Source: Nocardioides aromaticivorans
GTDB lineage: Bacteria; Actinomycetota; Actinomycetes; Propionibacteriales; Nocardioidaceae
Reading direction: 5' to 3'
Assembly (NCBI RefSeq): GCF_013408525.1
Contig: NZ_JACBZM010000001.1
Location: 3,906,001-3,970,000, forward strand
Length of the DNA stretch: 64,000 nt
The notes under the pieces are model-generated. The model was not told the DNA's origin, did no database searches, and was given only the letters and a program-made list of their open reading frames with translations. Positions within the stretch are counted from its first letter, which is position 1. The number at the start of each line of letters is the position of its first letter. Shown here in pieces: positions 1-7,669 of this stretch. The translations under genes were made by a program, and so were the position numbers.

Positions 1-358
1 CCTCGTTGCCTCCGGTGAGGGGGAGCGCCCCGAGGTGGTGGTTGAGGTCGGCGACCCGCGCTATCGGCGCCGGGAGCACGGTGCTGTCGAAGGACAGCGG
101 CAGCTCGTCGGCACGCTCGCGGATCGCCGCGATCGCCGCCTTCTGGCGGGTGATCCGCCGGTTGCCGAGGCGGGTGCGGCCGAGCAGCAGGAAGATCGAG
201 AACCCGATGATCGGCTCGATCATGATCAGCAGCAGCCAGGCCATTCCCGTCGAGGGCTTCCGGTTGCCCGGGATGATCCCGAGCGCGACGAAGCGCAGCA
301 CGATGTCGAGGCCGAGGACGATCCAGCCGAGCGTCGACGTCGGCACAGGGAAATTCAT
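1..358 (-). CDS. cls: Cardiolipin synthase, N-terminal part (3' end off the window)
   Basis: Minus-strand reading frame starting at ATG 358 and still open at base 1 (about 119 residues visible). It begins MNFPVPTSTLGW, followed by two hydrophobic helices (about residues 10-27 and 40-59) separated by a PGNRKPSTGMAW loop and followed by LLLGRTRLGNRR. That is the PLDc_N membrane anchor found at the start of actinobacterial cardiolipin synthases, membrane enzymes that make cardiolipin from phosphatidyl precursors. The HKD catalytic motifs would lie in the missing C-terminal part, so the enzyme assignment rests on the N-terminal anchor alone. Confidence 0.75.
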   Translation of the reverse strand, partial: MNFPVPTSTLGWIVLGLDIVLRFVALGIIPGNRKPSTGMAWLLLIMIEPIIGFSIFLLLGRTRLGNRRITRQKAAIAAIRERADELPLSFDSTVLPAPIARVADLNHHLGALPLTGGNE

Positions 359-393
359 GGATGAACAGTAGGGCGGGCGTTCGTCACAGGCGC

Positions 394-413
394 ACAACCG
401 ACGCGTCGGTTGT
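394..413. promoter_or_regulatory. 20-bp perfect palindrome, candidate operator
   Basis: ACAACCGACGCGTCGGTTGT is a perfect 20-bp palindrome in the divergent region between the cardiolipin synthase start (358, minus) and the SDR start (494, plus). Size and symmetry fit a TetR-type dimer site, but no regulator gene lies next to it. Function is inferred from position only. Confidence 0.45.
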
Positions 414-493
414 TGTCGCGTCGGGCCGGTCCGGACGGGGCGCCCGCGTCCCTACGGTGGCGCGACAGCTCGCACGCCACCCTGGAGGAAGCC

Positions 494-1252
494 ATGTCCG
501 CACCCGTCGCCATCGTCACCGGATCCGCGAAGGGCATCGGCCTGAGCACGGCCCGCGAGCTCGCCTCCCGGGGCTACCAGCTCGTGGTCTCCGACCTCGA
601 CGCCTCGGCCGCCGAGGTCGCGGCGAAGGAGATCGACGGCGCGATCGCCGTACCCTGCGACGTCCGTGACGAGGACCAGGTCCGGGCGCTGGTCGCGGCC
701 ACGACCGACCACCACGGGCGCCTCGACCTGATGGTCCCCAACGCCGGCATCGGCATCGTCGCGCCGATCCTCGACACCGACCTCGCCCAGTGGCGCGAGG
801 TCACGTCGGTCAACCTCGACGGCGTCTTCCTCAGCCTGCGCTGGGCGGCGCCCGCCATCATCGCCTCCGGCGGCGGCTCGATCGTCTCCATCGCCTCGGT
901 GAGCGGTACGACCGGCACGCCCCTCATCGCGTCGTACGCCGCTGCCAAGGCCGCGGTCATCAACCTCACCAAGACCGCGGCGATGGAGCTGCGCGACCAC
1001 GGCGTCCGGGTCAACGCCGTCGCACCGGGCTTCATCGGCACCGACCTGGTCAACGACGCGGCGCCCGAGTTCGAGCGCCTGCTCGGCCTTCCCGAGGGCG
1101 GCTTCGGTCCGGTGATCGAGGCCAAGCAGGGGCGCTTCGGCGACCCGGAGGACGTGGCGCGGGCGGTGGCCTTCCTCGCGGACGCGCAGCAGTCGTGGGT
1201 GACCGGGTCGATCCTCACCCTCGACGGCGGGATCACGTCGTCGCTGATCTGA
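494..1252 (+). CDS. SDR family NAD(P)-dependent oxidoreductase
   Basis: 252-residue classical short-chain dehydrogenase. Visible motifs: TGSAKGIG cofactor-binding loop (residues 9-16), NAG (83-85), catalytic Ser135, and Y148-x3-K152 in SYAAAKAA; the C-terminus ends in the usual LDGG. The ATG at 494 is chosen because GGAGGA lies five bases upstream and the Rossmann strand starts at once; the frame is open further upstream but has no comparable site. It stands just before the IclR/pca locus but points toward the convergent IclR gene, so it is not part of the pca operon. Substrate cannot be read from the sequence. Confidence 0.9.
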   Translation: MSAPVAIVTGSAKGIGLSTARELASRGYQLVVSDLDASAAEVAAKEIDGAIAVPCDVRDEDQVRALVAATTDHHGRLDLMVPNAGIGIVAPILDTDLAQWREVTSVNLDGVFLSLRWAAPAIIASGGGSIVSIASVSGTTGTPLIASYAAAKAAVINLTKTAAMELRDHGVRVNAVAPGFIGTDLVNDAAPEFERLLGLPEGGFGPVIEAKQGRFGDPEDVARAVAFLADAQQSWVTGSILTLDGGITSSLI

Positions 1253-1285
1253 TCGCGCCGACGGCTCCTCGACCAGCGGTGCGGG

Positions 1286-2032
1286 TCAGCCGACCGAGCG
1301 GCCGATGCCCTGCGCGGCGACCTGGAGCGCGGCGACGAGGCGGGTGCGGTCGCGCTTGAGCGAGGGCACCACGATGCCGAGGGCTCCGATGACCCGGTCG
1401 CCTGCGCTGATCGGCACCGCGACGGAGCAGGCGCCCAGCGTCATCTCCTCGACGGTGGTCGCGTAGCCGTCGTGGCGGATCCGCTCCAGCTGCTCACGCA
1501 TCCGCCCCGGCTGCGTGATCGTGTACGGCGTCACGCGGGCCAGCCGCGCGAGGGCGGCCTCGACGACGTCCTCCGGTGCGTGGGCCAGGAGCACCTTCCC
1601 GACACCGGTCGCGTGGAGGGGGAGCCGGGAGCCGACGGTGCTCACGACGGGCACCGACGCGCGACCGGACAACCGCTCCAGGTAGAGCACCTCGGTCCCC
1701 TCGCGGACGGCGAGGTGCACCGTAGCGCGGGTGGCGGCGTGCAGGTCGTTCATGAACGGCGCCGCGATCTCGCGCAGCCCCGTCTCGACGGGGGCGAGCA
1801 GGCCCGTCTGCCACAGGCGTCGCGCGACGACGTACTCGCCGGTGGGGCGGCGCACCAGCGCGCCGCCGGCCACCAGCTCGCCGACCAGGCGGTGCGCGGT
1901 GGGGACGGGCAGGTCGGCGCGCCGGGCGAGCTCGGAGAGGGTGAGCCGGCGGTGCGCGTCGTCGAACGCGAAGAGCAGCGCGAGCGCCCGGGAGACGACG
2001 GTCGCGCCGGGGACGGAGGTGTTGCCGGCCAT
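1286..2032 (-). CDS. IclR family transcriptional regulator, likely controlling the pca operon
   Basis: 248 residues: N-terminal winged helix (about 10-70, with LSELARRADLPVPTAHRLV as recognition region) and a C-terminal IclR effector domain (about 80-245, with LPLHATGVGKVLLA and the GACSVAVPI strand). It is divergent from pcaH with only 59 bp between start codons. In known actinobacterial and proteobacterial systems IclR-type PcaR/PcaU/PobR proteins control protocatechuate and 4-hydroxybenzoate genes, so that role is inferred from context. The intergenic region contains GAGTGGAATGACTC (2047-2060), a weak inverted repeat that might be its site. Confidence 0.88.
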   Translation of the reverse strand: MAGNTSVPGATVVSRALALLFAFDDAHRRLTLSELARRADLPVPTAHRLVGELVAGGALVRRPTGEYVVARRLWQTGLLAPVETGLREIAAPFMNDLHAATRATVHLAVREGTEVLYLERLSGRASVPVVSTVGSRLPLHATGVGKVLLAHAPEDVVEAALARLARVTPYTITQPGRMREQLERIRHDGYATTVEEMTLGACSVAVPISAGDRVIGALGIVVPSLKRDRTRLVAALQVAAQGIGRSVG

Positions 2033-2091
2033 GAGTACCTTTCGCTGAGTGGAATGACTCTATCGCCCGGGGCGCGGCGCGGGCCTAGCGT

Positions 2092-2898
2092 GTGACCGTG
2101 CTCACCACCACGTCCACCAGCACCGCCCCGGCCCTCGTGCCGCAGGAGCAGGTCACGGCCGAGATCACCGAGGCCCACGCCGCGACGCCGCCGGGTGCCG
2201 CGCAGCCGCGGATCGACTTCCCGCCGTACCGCAGCTCGGTCCTGCGCCATCCCACCAAGGACCTGCGCCACGCCGACCCGGAGGGCATCGAGCTGGTCGC
2301 GCCGGTCTTCGGCCACTCCGACGTCGACCCCGTCGAGGCGGACCTCACGATCCAGCACGGCGGCGACCCGATCGGCGAGCGGATGGTCGTGACCGGGCGC
2401 GTGCTCGACGGCGACGGGCGGCCGGTGCGCCACCAGCTCGTGGAGATCTGGCAGGCCAACGCGGGCGGGCGCTACATCCACAAGCGCGACCAGCACCCTG
2501 CTGCGATCGACCCGAACTTCACCGGCGTCGGCCGCTGCCTGACCGACGCCGACGGGAACTACCGGTTCACGACGATCAAGCCCGGCCCGTACCCGTGGCG
2601 CAACCACCACAACGCCTGGCGGCCCGCGCACATCCACTTCTCGCTGTTCGGCACGGAGTTCACGCAGCGGCTGGTGACGCAGATGTACTTCCCGGGCGAC
2701 CCGCTCTTCGCGCTCGACCCGATCTACCAGTCGATCACCGAGCAGTCCGCGCGCGACCGGCTCGTCGCGACCTACGACCACGACGTCACCACGCACGAGT
2801 GGGCGACCGGCTACCGCTGGGACATCGTCCTCACCGGCACGCACGCGACCCCGCTCGAGGCCACCTTCGACGACCAGGACGGGGAGGACCACCGATGA
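2092..2898 (+). CDS. pcaH: Protocatechuate 3,4-dioxygenase beta subunit
   Basis: 268 residues, intradiol dioxygenase. The iron ligands of the beta chain can be placed: Tyr in GGRYIHKRDQH, Tyr in GPYPWRNHH, and the two His of RPAHIHFSLFG. With PcaG it cleaves protocatechuate between the hydroxyls to 3-carboxy-cis,cis-muconate, the ring-opening step of the beta-ketoadipate pathway. Starts at GTG 2092; a second in-frame GTG at 2098 is possible. First gene of the operon; its TGA overlaps the pcaG ATG (ATGA). Confidence 0.95.
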   Translation: MTVLTTTSTSTAPALVPQEQVTAEITEAHAATPPGAAQPRIDFPPYRSSVLRHPTKDLRHADPEGIELVAPVFGHSDVDPVEADLTIQHGGDPIGERMVVTGRVLDGDGRPVRHQLVEIWQANAGGRYIHKRDQHPAAIDPNFTGVGRCLTDADGNYRFTTIKPGPYPWRNHHNAWRPAHIHFSLFGTEFTQRLVTQMYFPGDPLFALDPIYQSITEQSARDRLVATYDHDVTTHEWATGYRWDIVLTGTHATPLEATFDDQDGEDHR

Positions 2899-3443
2899 CC
2901 GCCACGCTGGAGCCGACGCCCGGCCAGACCGTCGGCCCGTTCTTCCACTACGCCCTGCCGTACGACGGCGGCGCGCACCTGGTCCCGCCCGGCACGCCGG
3001 GCGCGGTCCGCCTCCACGGCACCGTGTACGACGGCGCCGGGGTCCCGGTCCCCGACGCGCTCCTCGAGATCCGCCAGGCCGACGCCGCCGGCGCGACCCC
3101 GCGGGTCGAGGGCTCCCTCGCCCGCGACGGCCGGTTCACCGGCTGGGGGCGGGCGGCGACCGACGCCGGCGGGCGGTACGCCTTCACGACGGTCGCACCC
3201 GGGGGAGTGCGGGGCGGTGCCGCCTTCTTCGCGGTCACCGTCTTCGCCCGCGGCCTGCTCGACCGGCTCTTCACGCGCGCCTACCTGCCGGGGGAGAGCG
3301 ACGCCTTCCTCGCCGGGCTCGCCCCGGAGGACGCCGCCACGCTGCAGGTGGTCCGCGACGAGGCCGGCGACCTGCGCTTCGACGTCCACCTGCAGGGCGA
3401 GCGCGAGACGGTCTTCCTCGCCTACCCGCGGCACCGGGCCTGA
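2895..3443 (+). CDS. pcaG: Protocatechuate 3,4-dioxygenase alpha subunit
   Basis: 182 residues. Opens with TPGQTVGPFFHYAL, the alpha-subunit signature, and shares the dioxygenase C-domain fold with PcaH (VPVPDALLEIRQADAAG). It lacks the iron-binding Tyr/His set, as expected for the non-catalytic partner that shapes the active site. Overlaps pcaH by four bases and is followed after one base by pcaB, so translation is probably coupled to give equal subunits. Confidence 0.93.
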   Translation: MTATLEPTPGQTVGPFFHYALPYDGGAHLVPPGTPGAVRLHGTVYDGAGVPVPDALLEIRQADAAGATPRVEGSLARDGRFTGWGRAATDAGGRYAFTTVAPGGVRGGAAFFAVTVFARGLLDRLFTRAYLPGESDAFLAGLAPEDAATLQVVRDEAGDLRFDVHLQGERETVFLAYPRHRA

Positions 3444-3444
3444 C

Positions 3445-4608
3445 ATGGCCGGCGTGCTGCGCCCCGGCTCCCACCGGGCCACCGACGTCGCCGACGACGG
3501 GGCCGTCGTGGCGGCGATGCTGTGCGTCGAGGTCGCGTGGGCGAAGGCGCTCGTCGCGACCGGCGTCGCGACCGAGGCCGAGGCGGCGAAGGTCGCGGAG
3601 GCCGCGGCCGGGCTGGACGTCGACCTCGACGCGCTGGCGGTCGCCGCGGAGGCCGCGGGCAACCCGGTGGTGCCGCTGGTCGGCCTGCTGCGCGAGGCCG
3701 CCGGCGACGCGGCCGGTGCCGTGCATCGCGGCCTGACCAGCCAGGACGTCCTCGACAGTGCGCTCGTGCTGCTGGCGCGCGACGCCGTCGTACGGCTGCG
3801 GTCGCACCTGGTCGCGACCGGCGACGCGCTCGCGTCGCTCGCCCGGACCCACCGTGACGACGTCGCCGTCGCACGCACCCTCACGCAGTGGGCGGTGCCG
3901 ACGACCTTCGGCCTCCGGGCCGCGCAGTGGCTGGCCGGCGTCGACGACGCGGTCGCCCGCCTCGACGCGCTCTCCTTCCCGGTCCAGTACGGCGGCGCCG
4001 CGGGTACCCGCGCGCTGCTCGCCGAGCTCGCCGGACCCGGCGCGGACGCCGCGGCCCCGGCCCTCGCGGCCGCGCTCGGCCTGGCCGACGCGCTGCCCTG
4101 GCACACCCGCCGGGGAGCCGTGACGGCGATCGCCGATGCGCTGGTCGCCGCGACCGACGCGCTCGGTGTGCTCGCCGCCGACGTCCTCCTGCTCGGACGG
4201 CCCGAGGTCGCCGAGGTCCGCGAGAGCCTGGCCGAGGGGCGCGGTGGCTCGTCCACGATGCCGCACAAGCAGAACCCCGTCCTGTCCGTGCTCGTCAACG
4301 CCGCCGCCCAGCAGGCGCCGGGCCTCGCCGCCCAGCTCCACCTCGCCGCGGCCGGCGCCGTGGACGAGCGGCCGGACGGCGCCTGGCACGCCGAGTGGCC
4401 GGCGTTCGCGCGACTGCTCGAGCTCGCCGTCACCGCCGGCAGCCAGGCCGCCGAGCTGGTCGCCGGCCTGCAGGTCGACACCTCAGCCATGGCGGCGCGC
4501 GTCGCCGTCGCGACGGACGCCGGTGCCCTCGACGCCCGGGGCGCGACCGGCGAGGCCGGCCGGCTCGTCGACCTCGCGGTCGCGCGGTGGGAGGGCCGTC
4601 ATGCCTGA
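3445..4608 (+). CDS. pcaB: 3-carboxy-cis,cis-muconate cycloisomerase
   Basis: 387 residues of the fumarase/aspartase superfamily. The family signature GGSSTMPHKQNP is present near residues 269-280, with the N-terminal helical domain and VHRGLTSQDVLDSAL region also typical. The enzyme closes 3-carboxymuconate to 4-carboxymuconolactone. ATG 3445 lies one base after the pcaG stop. It is shorter than the roughly 450-residue proteobacterial PcaB, which is usual for actinobacterial forms. Its last eight bases overlap pcaD. Confidence 0.93.
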   Translation: MAGVLRPGSHRATDVADDGAVVAAMLCVEVAWAKALVATGVATEAEAAKVAEAAAGLDVDLDALAVAAEAAGNPVVPLVGLLREAAGDAAGAVHRGLTSQDVLDSALVLLARDAVVRLRSHLVATGDALASLARTHRDDVAVARTLTQWAVPTTFGLRAAQWLAGVDDAVARLDALSFPVQYGGAAGTRALLAELAGPGADAAAPALAAALGLADALPWHTRRGAVTAIADALVAATDALGVLAADVLLLGRPEVAEVRESLAEGRGGSSTMPHKQNPVLSVLVNAAAQQAPGLAAQLHLAAAGAVDERPDGAWHAEWPAFARLLELAVTAGSQAAELVAGLQVDTSAMAARVAVATDAGALDARGATGEAGRLVDLAVARWEGRHA

Positions 4609-5338
4609 GCTCGCCCTCACCCAGCTCGCCGGCGACGACGACGCTCCCCGCGTGCTCGTCGTCGGACCGTCGCTCGGCACCGGTGCCGCCGACCTCTGGC
4701 AGTCCTGCGCGGCGTCGCTGCCGGCTGACCTCCAGGTCGTCGGCTGGGACCTGCCCGGCCACGGTGCCTCCCGCCCGACGGCGGCGGCCTTCACGATCGA
4801 CGACCTCGCCTCCGCCGTGCGCGACGGCGCCTCCCGGGTGGCCGCCGGCCGCCCGGCCGCCTACGCCGGGGTGTCGCTCGGCGGCGCCGTCGGCTTCGCC
4901 CTCGCGGCCGACCCGGGCCCGTTCGGCGCCGTCGTCACCCTCGCCTCCGCACGCGTCATCGGTACGCCGGAAGGCTGGCACGACCGGGCCGCCTTCGTCC
5001 GCAAGGCCGGCACCTCCGCCATGGTGGCCGGCTCCTCGGAGCGCTGGTTCGCGCCCGGCTTCCTCGACCGCTCGCCGTCCGCCGGCGGTGCGCTGCTGAT
5101 GGCGCTGCGCGAGGTCGACGACGAGTCCTACGCGCTCGCCTGCGAGGCGCTGGCCCGGTACGACGCCCGCGACCGCGCATCCGTCGTACCCCTGCTCGTG
5201 GCGGGTGGGTCCGCCGACACCGTGGTCACGCCCGACCAGGTCGACGTCGTGCTCGACGGCGTCGGCCACCTGCCCCCGATCGAGGACCCGGCCGCGACGG
5301 CCGCGCTGGTCCTGAGCCACCTCGAGGAGAACCTGTGA
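4601..5338 (+). CDS. pcaD: 3-oxoadipate enol-lactonase
   Basis: 245-residue alpha/beta hydrolase. Nucleophile elbow GVSLGG, acid residue in the AGGSADTVVTPDQ strand-turn, and His in GVGHLPP are all present. It hydrolyses beta-ketoadipate enol-lactone to beta-ketoadipate. Here pcaD and pcaC are separate genes, unlike the fused PcaL of many actinobacteria. The stretch between TVVTPDQ and DGVGHLPP is about ten residues shorter than I expect for this family, where a helix normally sits; see findings. Overlaps pcaB by 8 bases and pcaC by 4. Confidence 0.9.
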   Translation: MPELALTQLAGDDDAPRVLVVGPSLGTGAADLWQSCAASLPADLQVVGWDLPGHGASRPTAAAFTIDDLASAVRDGASRVAAGRPAAYAGVSLGGAVGFALAADPGPFGAVVTLASARVIGTPEGWHDRAAFVRKAGTSAMVAGSSERWFAPGFLDRSPSAGGALLMALREVDDESYALACEALARYDARDRASVVPLLVAGGSADTVVTPDQVDVVLDGVGHLPPIEDPAATAALVLSHLEENL

Positions 5339-5736
5339 GCGACCCCTACGTCGACCCCCACGACGCCGGCATGCGGGTGCGCCGCGAGGTGCTCGGCGAC
5401 GCGCACGTCGACCGCGCCGAGGCGGCGAAGACCGCCTTCACCGAGGACTTCCAGGCGCTCATCACCCGCTTCGCGTGGGGGAGTGTGTGGACCCGTCCCG
5501 GCCTCGACCGCCGGTCGCGCTCGGTCGCCGTACTGACCGCGATGATCGCGCTCGGCCACTGGGACGAGTTCGCGATGCACGTGCGGGCCGCCCGCACCAA
5601 CGGGCTCACCGACGACGAGATCGCCGAGGTGATCCTGCAGGCCGGCATCTACTGCGGCGTCCCGGCCGCCAACCACGCCTTCGCCGTCGCGAAGCAGGTC
5701 CTCGAAGGACTCGACAGCACAGGGGAGCAGCAGTGA
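5335..5736 (+). CDS. pcaC: 4-carboxymuconolactone decarboxylase
   Basis: 133 residues, standard length for stand-alone PcaC. Features RREVLGDAHVDRA at the N-terminus, WTRPGLDRRSRSVAVL and the GHWDEFAMHVRAA helix that are characteristic of true PcaC rather than general AhpD-like proteins. It decarboxylates 4-carboxymuconolactone to the enol-lactone used by PcaD. GTG start overlaps the pcaD stop (GTGA); its own stop overlaps the pobA GTG. Confidence 0.95.
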   Translation: MSDPYVDPHDAGMRVRREVLGDAHVDRAEAAKTAFTEDFQALITRFAWGSVWTRPGLDRRSRSVAVLTAMIALGHWDEFAMHVRAARTNGLTDDEIAEVILQAGIYCGVPAANHAFAVAKQVLEGLDSTGEQQ

Positions 5737-6911
5737 ACCGCACGACCACCGAGGTCGCCATCGTCGGCGCCGGCCCCGCCGGCCTGATGCTCGCGCACCT
5801 GCTCCAGCGGGCCGGGATCGACTCGGTCGCGATCGACATCCGCACCCGCGAGGAGATCGAGAACACCCACCGCGCCGGGATCCTGGAGCAGGACAGCGTC
5901 CGGCTGCTCGTCGATTCGGGCGTCTCCGACCGCGTGCACCGCGACGGCTACCGCCACGACGGGATCGAGCTCGCCTTCGGCGGCGCCGGGCACCGGATCG
6001 ACTTCCAGGGACTGGTGGGCGCGAGCACCCAGCTCTACCCGCAGACCGACGTCTTCATCGACCTCGCCGACGCCCGGGTCAGGGACGGGGGAGACGTCCG
6101 CTTCGGCGTACGCGACGTCTCGGTCGCCGACCTCACCACCGACCGCCCGGTGATGAGGTTCACCGATGCGGAGGGCGTCGCGCACGAGGTCGCGGCGAAG
6201 GTCCTCGTCGGCTCGGACGGCTCGCGCAGCATCTGCCGCCATGAGTTCCCGGAGGCGCTGCGCCGGCAGTTCTTCCGCGAGTACCCCTTCGCCTGGTTCG
6301 GCATCCTCTGCGAGGCCCCGCCCAGCAGCGAGGAGCTGATCTACAGCCACTCCGACCGCGGGTTCGCGCTGATCAGCCAGCGCACCGAGTCGCTGCAGCG
6401 GATGTACTTCCAGTGCGACCCCCGCGAGGACGTCGCCGACTGGTCCGACGACCGGATCTGGGAGGAGCTGCAGTCCCGCGTCGGCGCGAACGGCTACGTG
6501 CTCAAGGAGGGCGCGATCACCTCGAGGACGGTGCTGCCCTTCCGCAGCTTCGTCCAGGAGCCGCTGCGCCACGGCAACCTCGTGCTCGCCGGCGACGCCG
6601 CGCACACCGTCCCGCCGACCGGCGCCAAGGGCCTCAACCTGGCGCTCGCCGACGTCCGGGTGCTGGCCGAGGAGCTCGAGCGCCACCTGCGCTCCGGCGC
6701 CGCGGACGCGCTGGACTCCTACGCCGAGCGGGCGCTGCAGCGGGTGTGGCGGGCCCAGCACTTCTCGTACTGGATGACCACGCTGCTGCACCGCCTGCCC
6801 GACGCCAGCGACTTCGACGTACGACGCCAGGTCGGCGAGCTCACGTCGATCGTCTCGTCCACGGCCGGCTCGACGTACCTCGCGGAGGGCTACACCGGCT
6901 GGCCGTCCTGA
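5733..6911 (+). CDS. pobA: 4-hydroxybenzoate 3-monooxygenase
   Basis: 392 residues, almost exactly the PobA length. FAD dinucleotide fold GAGPAG at residues 12-17, the second FAD motif GDAAHTVPPTGAKGLNLAL, and the NTHRAGILEQ and YPQTDVFIDL regions typical of PobA are visible. It hydroxylates 4-hydroxybenzoate to protocatechuate, feeding the upstream pca enzymes. GTG 5733 overlaps the pcaC stop. As the last gene of the operon it puts both the entry step and ring cleavage under one promoter; pcaIJ and pcaF for the final steps are not in this window. Confidence 0.95.
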   Translation: MNRTTTEVAIVGAGPAGLMLAHLLQRAGIDSVAIDIRTREEIENTHRAGILEQDSVRLLVDSGVSDRVHRDGYRHDGIELAFGGAGHRIDFQGLVGASTQLYPQTDVFIDLADARVRDGGDVRFGVRDVSVADLTTDRPVMRFTDAEGVAHEVAAKVLVGSDGSRSICRHEFPEALRRQFFREYPFAWFGILCEAPPSSEELIYSHSDRGFALISQRTESLQRMYFQCDPREDVADWSDDRIWEELQSRVGANGYVLKEGAITSRTVLPFRSFVQEPLRHGNLVLAGDAAHTVPPTGAKGLNLALADVRVLAEELERHLRSGAADALDSYAERALQRVWRAQHFSYWMTTLLHRLPDASDFDVRRQVGELTSIVSSTAGSTYLAEGYTGWPS

Positions 6912-7120
6912 CGTCGGGACGGGAACGCGCAGCCTGCGGGCACCCCGAGCCGTCGCAGCACGACCGCCGCCGGGCAGAAGCCGGTGAGACTCGACTGGAG
7001 GAGGTTCACGCCGACGAAGGCCGTCAGCAGCAGCCACCACGGGGAGACCAGGGCGGCGAGCGCCGCGCTGAGCAGCACCAGCGAGCCCGCGAGCGCGAGC
7101 ACCAAGCGGTCGACGTTCAT
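6890..7120 (-). CDS. DUF2892 (YgaP transmembrane-like) small membrane protein
   Basis: 76 residues beginning MNVDRLVLALAG, with two hydrophobic helices (about 4-24 and 28-46) and the SLTGFCPAAVVLRRLGV motif. This is the DUF2892 membrane domain that is fused to rhodanese in E. coli YgaP; the conserved Cys of the GFCP motif is present. ATG 7120 overlaps the stop of the upstream 46-residue gene (ATGA), which decides the start. The 3' end runs 22 bases into the convergent pobA. Probably last gene of the MMPL-AhpD unit; a link to sulfur-carrying chemistry is inference. Confidence 0.8.
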   Translation of the reverse strand: MNVDRLVLALAGSLVLLSAALAALVSPWWLLLTAFVGVNLLQSSLTGFCPAAVVLRRLGVPAGCAFPSRRQDGQPV

Positions 7121-7257
7121 CGCCACCACCGCTTCGGCTTCTCGTGGCCCGGGCACCACTGGTCCGCGGGCACCTGTGCCCTGACCGAGGCGATGTGCTG
7201 GCCGCATCCGGCCCAGGTCGTCTTGCTGCAGATCCTGCAGCGCACGGGACGGCACAT
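7117..7257 (-). CDS. 46-residue Cys-rich protein
   Basis: Short frame MCRPVRCRICSKTTWAGCGQ, then VPADQWCPGHEKPKRWW. Five Cys (positions 2, 7, 10, 18, 35) and two His; C7-x2-C10 followed later by C18 and C35-x2-H38 suggests a small zinc ribbon. It starts three bases after the AhpD-like gene stop and its TGA overlaps the DUF2892 ATG, so it is well placed in the operon despite its size. I recall very similar short proteins in other actinobacteria but cannot name a function. Confidence 0.75.
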   Translation of the reverse strand: MCRPVRCRICSKTTWAGCGQHIASVRAQVPADQWCPGHEKPKRWWR

Positions 7258-7260
7258 GGC

Positions 7261-7638
7261 TCAGGCCTCCTCGGTCTCGGCCAGCGCGTCGGCGAAGGAG
7301 CAGAAGGCGTCGTACGCACGGGCGCCGTGGATGGTCGCGGGTCCGCCGTGCATCAGGAAGGTGACGCCGATGGCCTCGGCGGCCTCCTGCTTGGTCGCAC
7401 CCGCGCGGGCCGCTGCCTGCGCGTGGGAGGCGATGCAGCCGTCGCAGCCCTCGACGACGCCGATGGCGAGGGCGATCAGCTCCTTGGTGCGCTTGTCGAG
7501 GGCGCCGTCGGCGAAGGCCGCATGGGAGAGTGCGCCGAAGCCGGAGTAGACGTCGGGGATGGCCCGGCGCAGCTGGCGGTGCAGGGGCGAGAGCTCGTCG
7601 AGCAGTGGCTTGCCGTGGGGCGAGGTGTGGTCGGTCAT
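7261..7638 (-). CDS. Carboxymuconolactone decarboxylase/AhpD-like family protein
   Basis: 125 residues with the AhpD-type redox motif C65-x2-C68-x3-H72 in EGCDGCIASHAQAAARAGAT, and the DKRTKELIALAIGVVEGC helix. Proteins of this type with CxxC are thiol peroxidases or disulfide reductants, not ring-lactone decarboxylases, so despite the nearby pcaC it probably is not part of aromatic breakdown. It lies 31 bases after the MMPL gene and 3 bases before the 46-residue gene on the same strand. Confidence 0.88.
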   Translation of the reverse strand: MTDHTSPHGKPLLDELSPLHRQLRRAIPDVYSGFGALSHAAFADGALDKRTKELIALAIGVVEGCDGCIASHAQAAARAGATKQEAAEAIGVTFLMHGGPATIHGARAYDAFCSFADALAETEEA

Positions 7639-7669
7639 GTCGGGTTTCCTCTCGGGTGCGTGGTGCGGT

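Noticed and set aside
2047..2060. Firm IclR operator GAGTGGAATGACTC
   Set aside because: Only four-base arms pair; kept as a remark in the regulator entry, not as a feature.
7261..7638. Second pcaC in the aromatic pathway
   Set aside because: The CxxC-x3-H redox motif and absence of the PcaC N-terminal features place it with AhpD-like proteins; it is on the opposite strand and in another operon.
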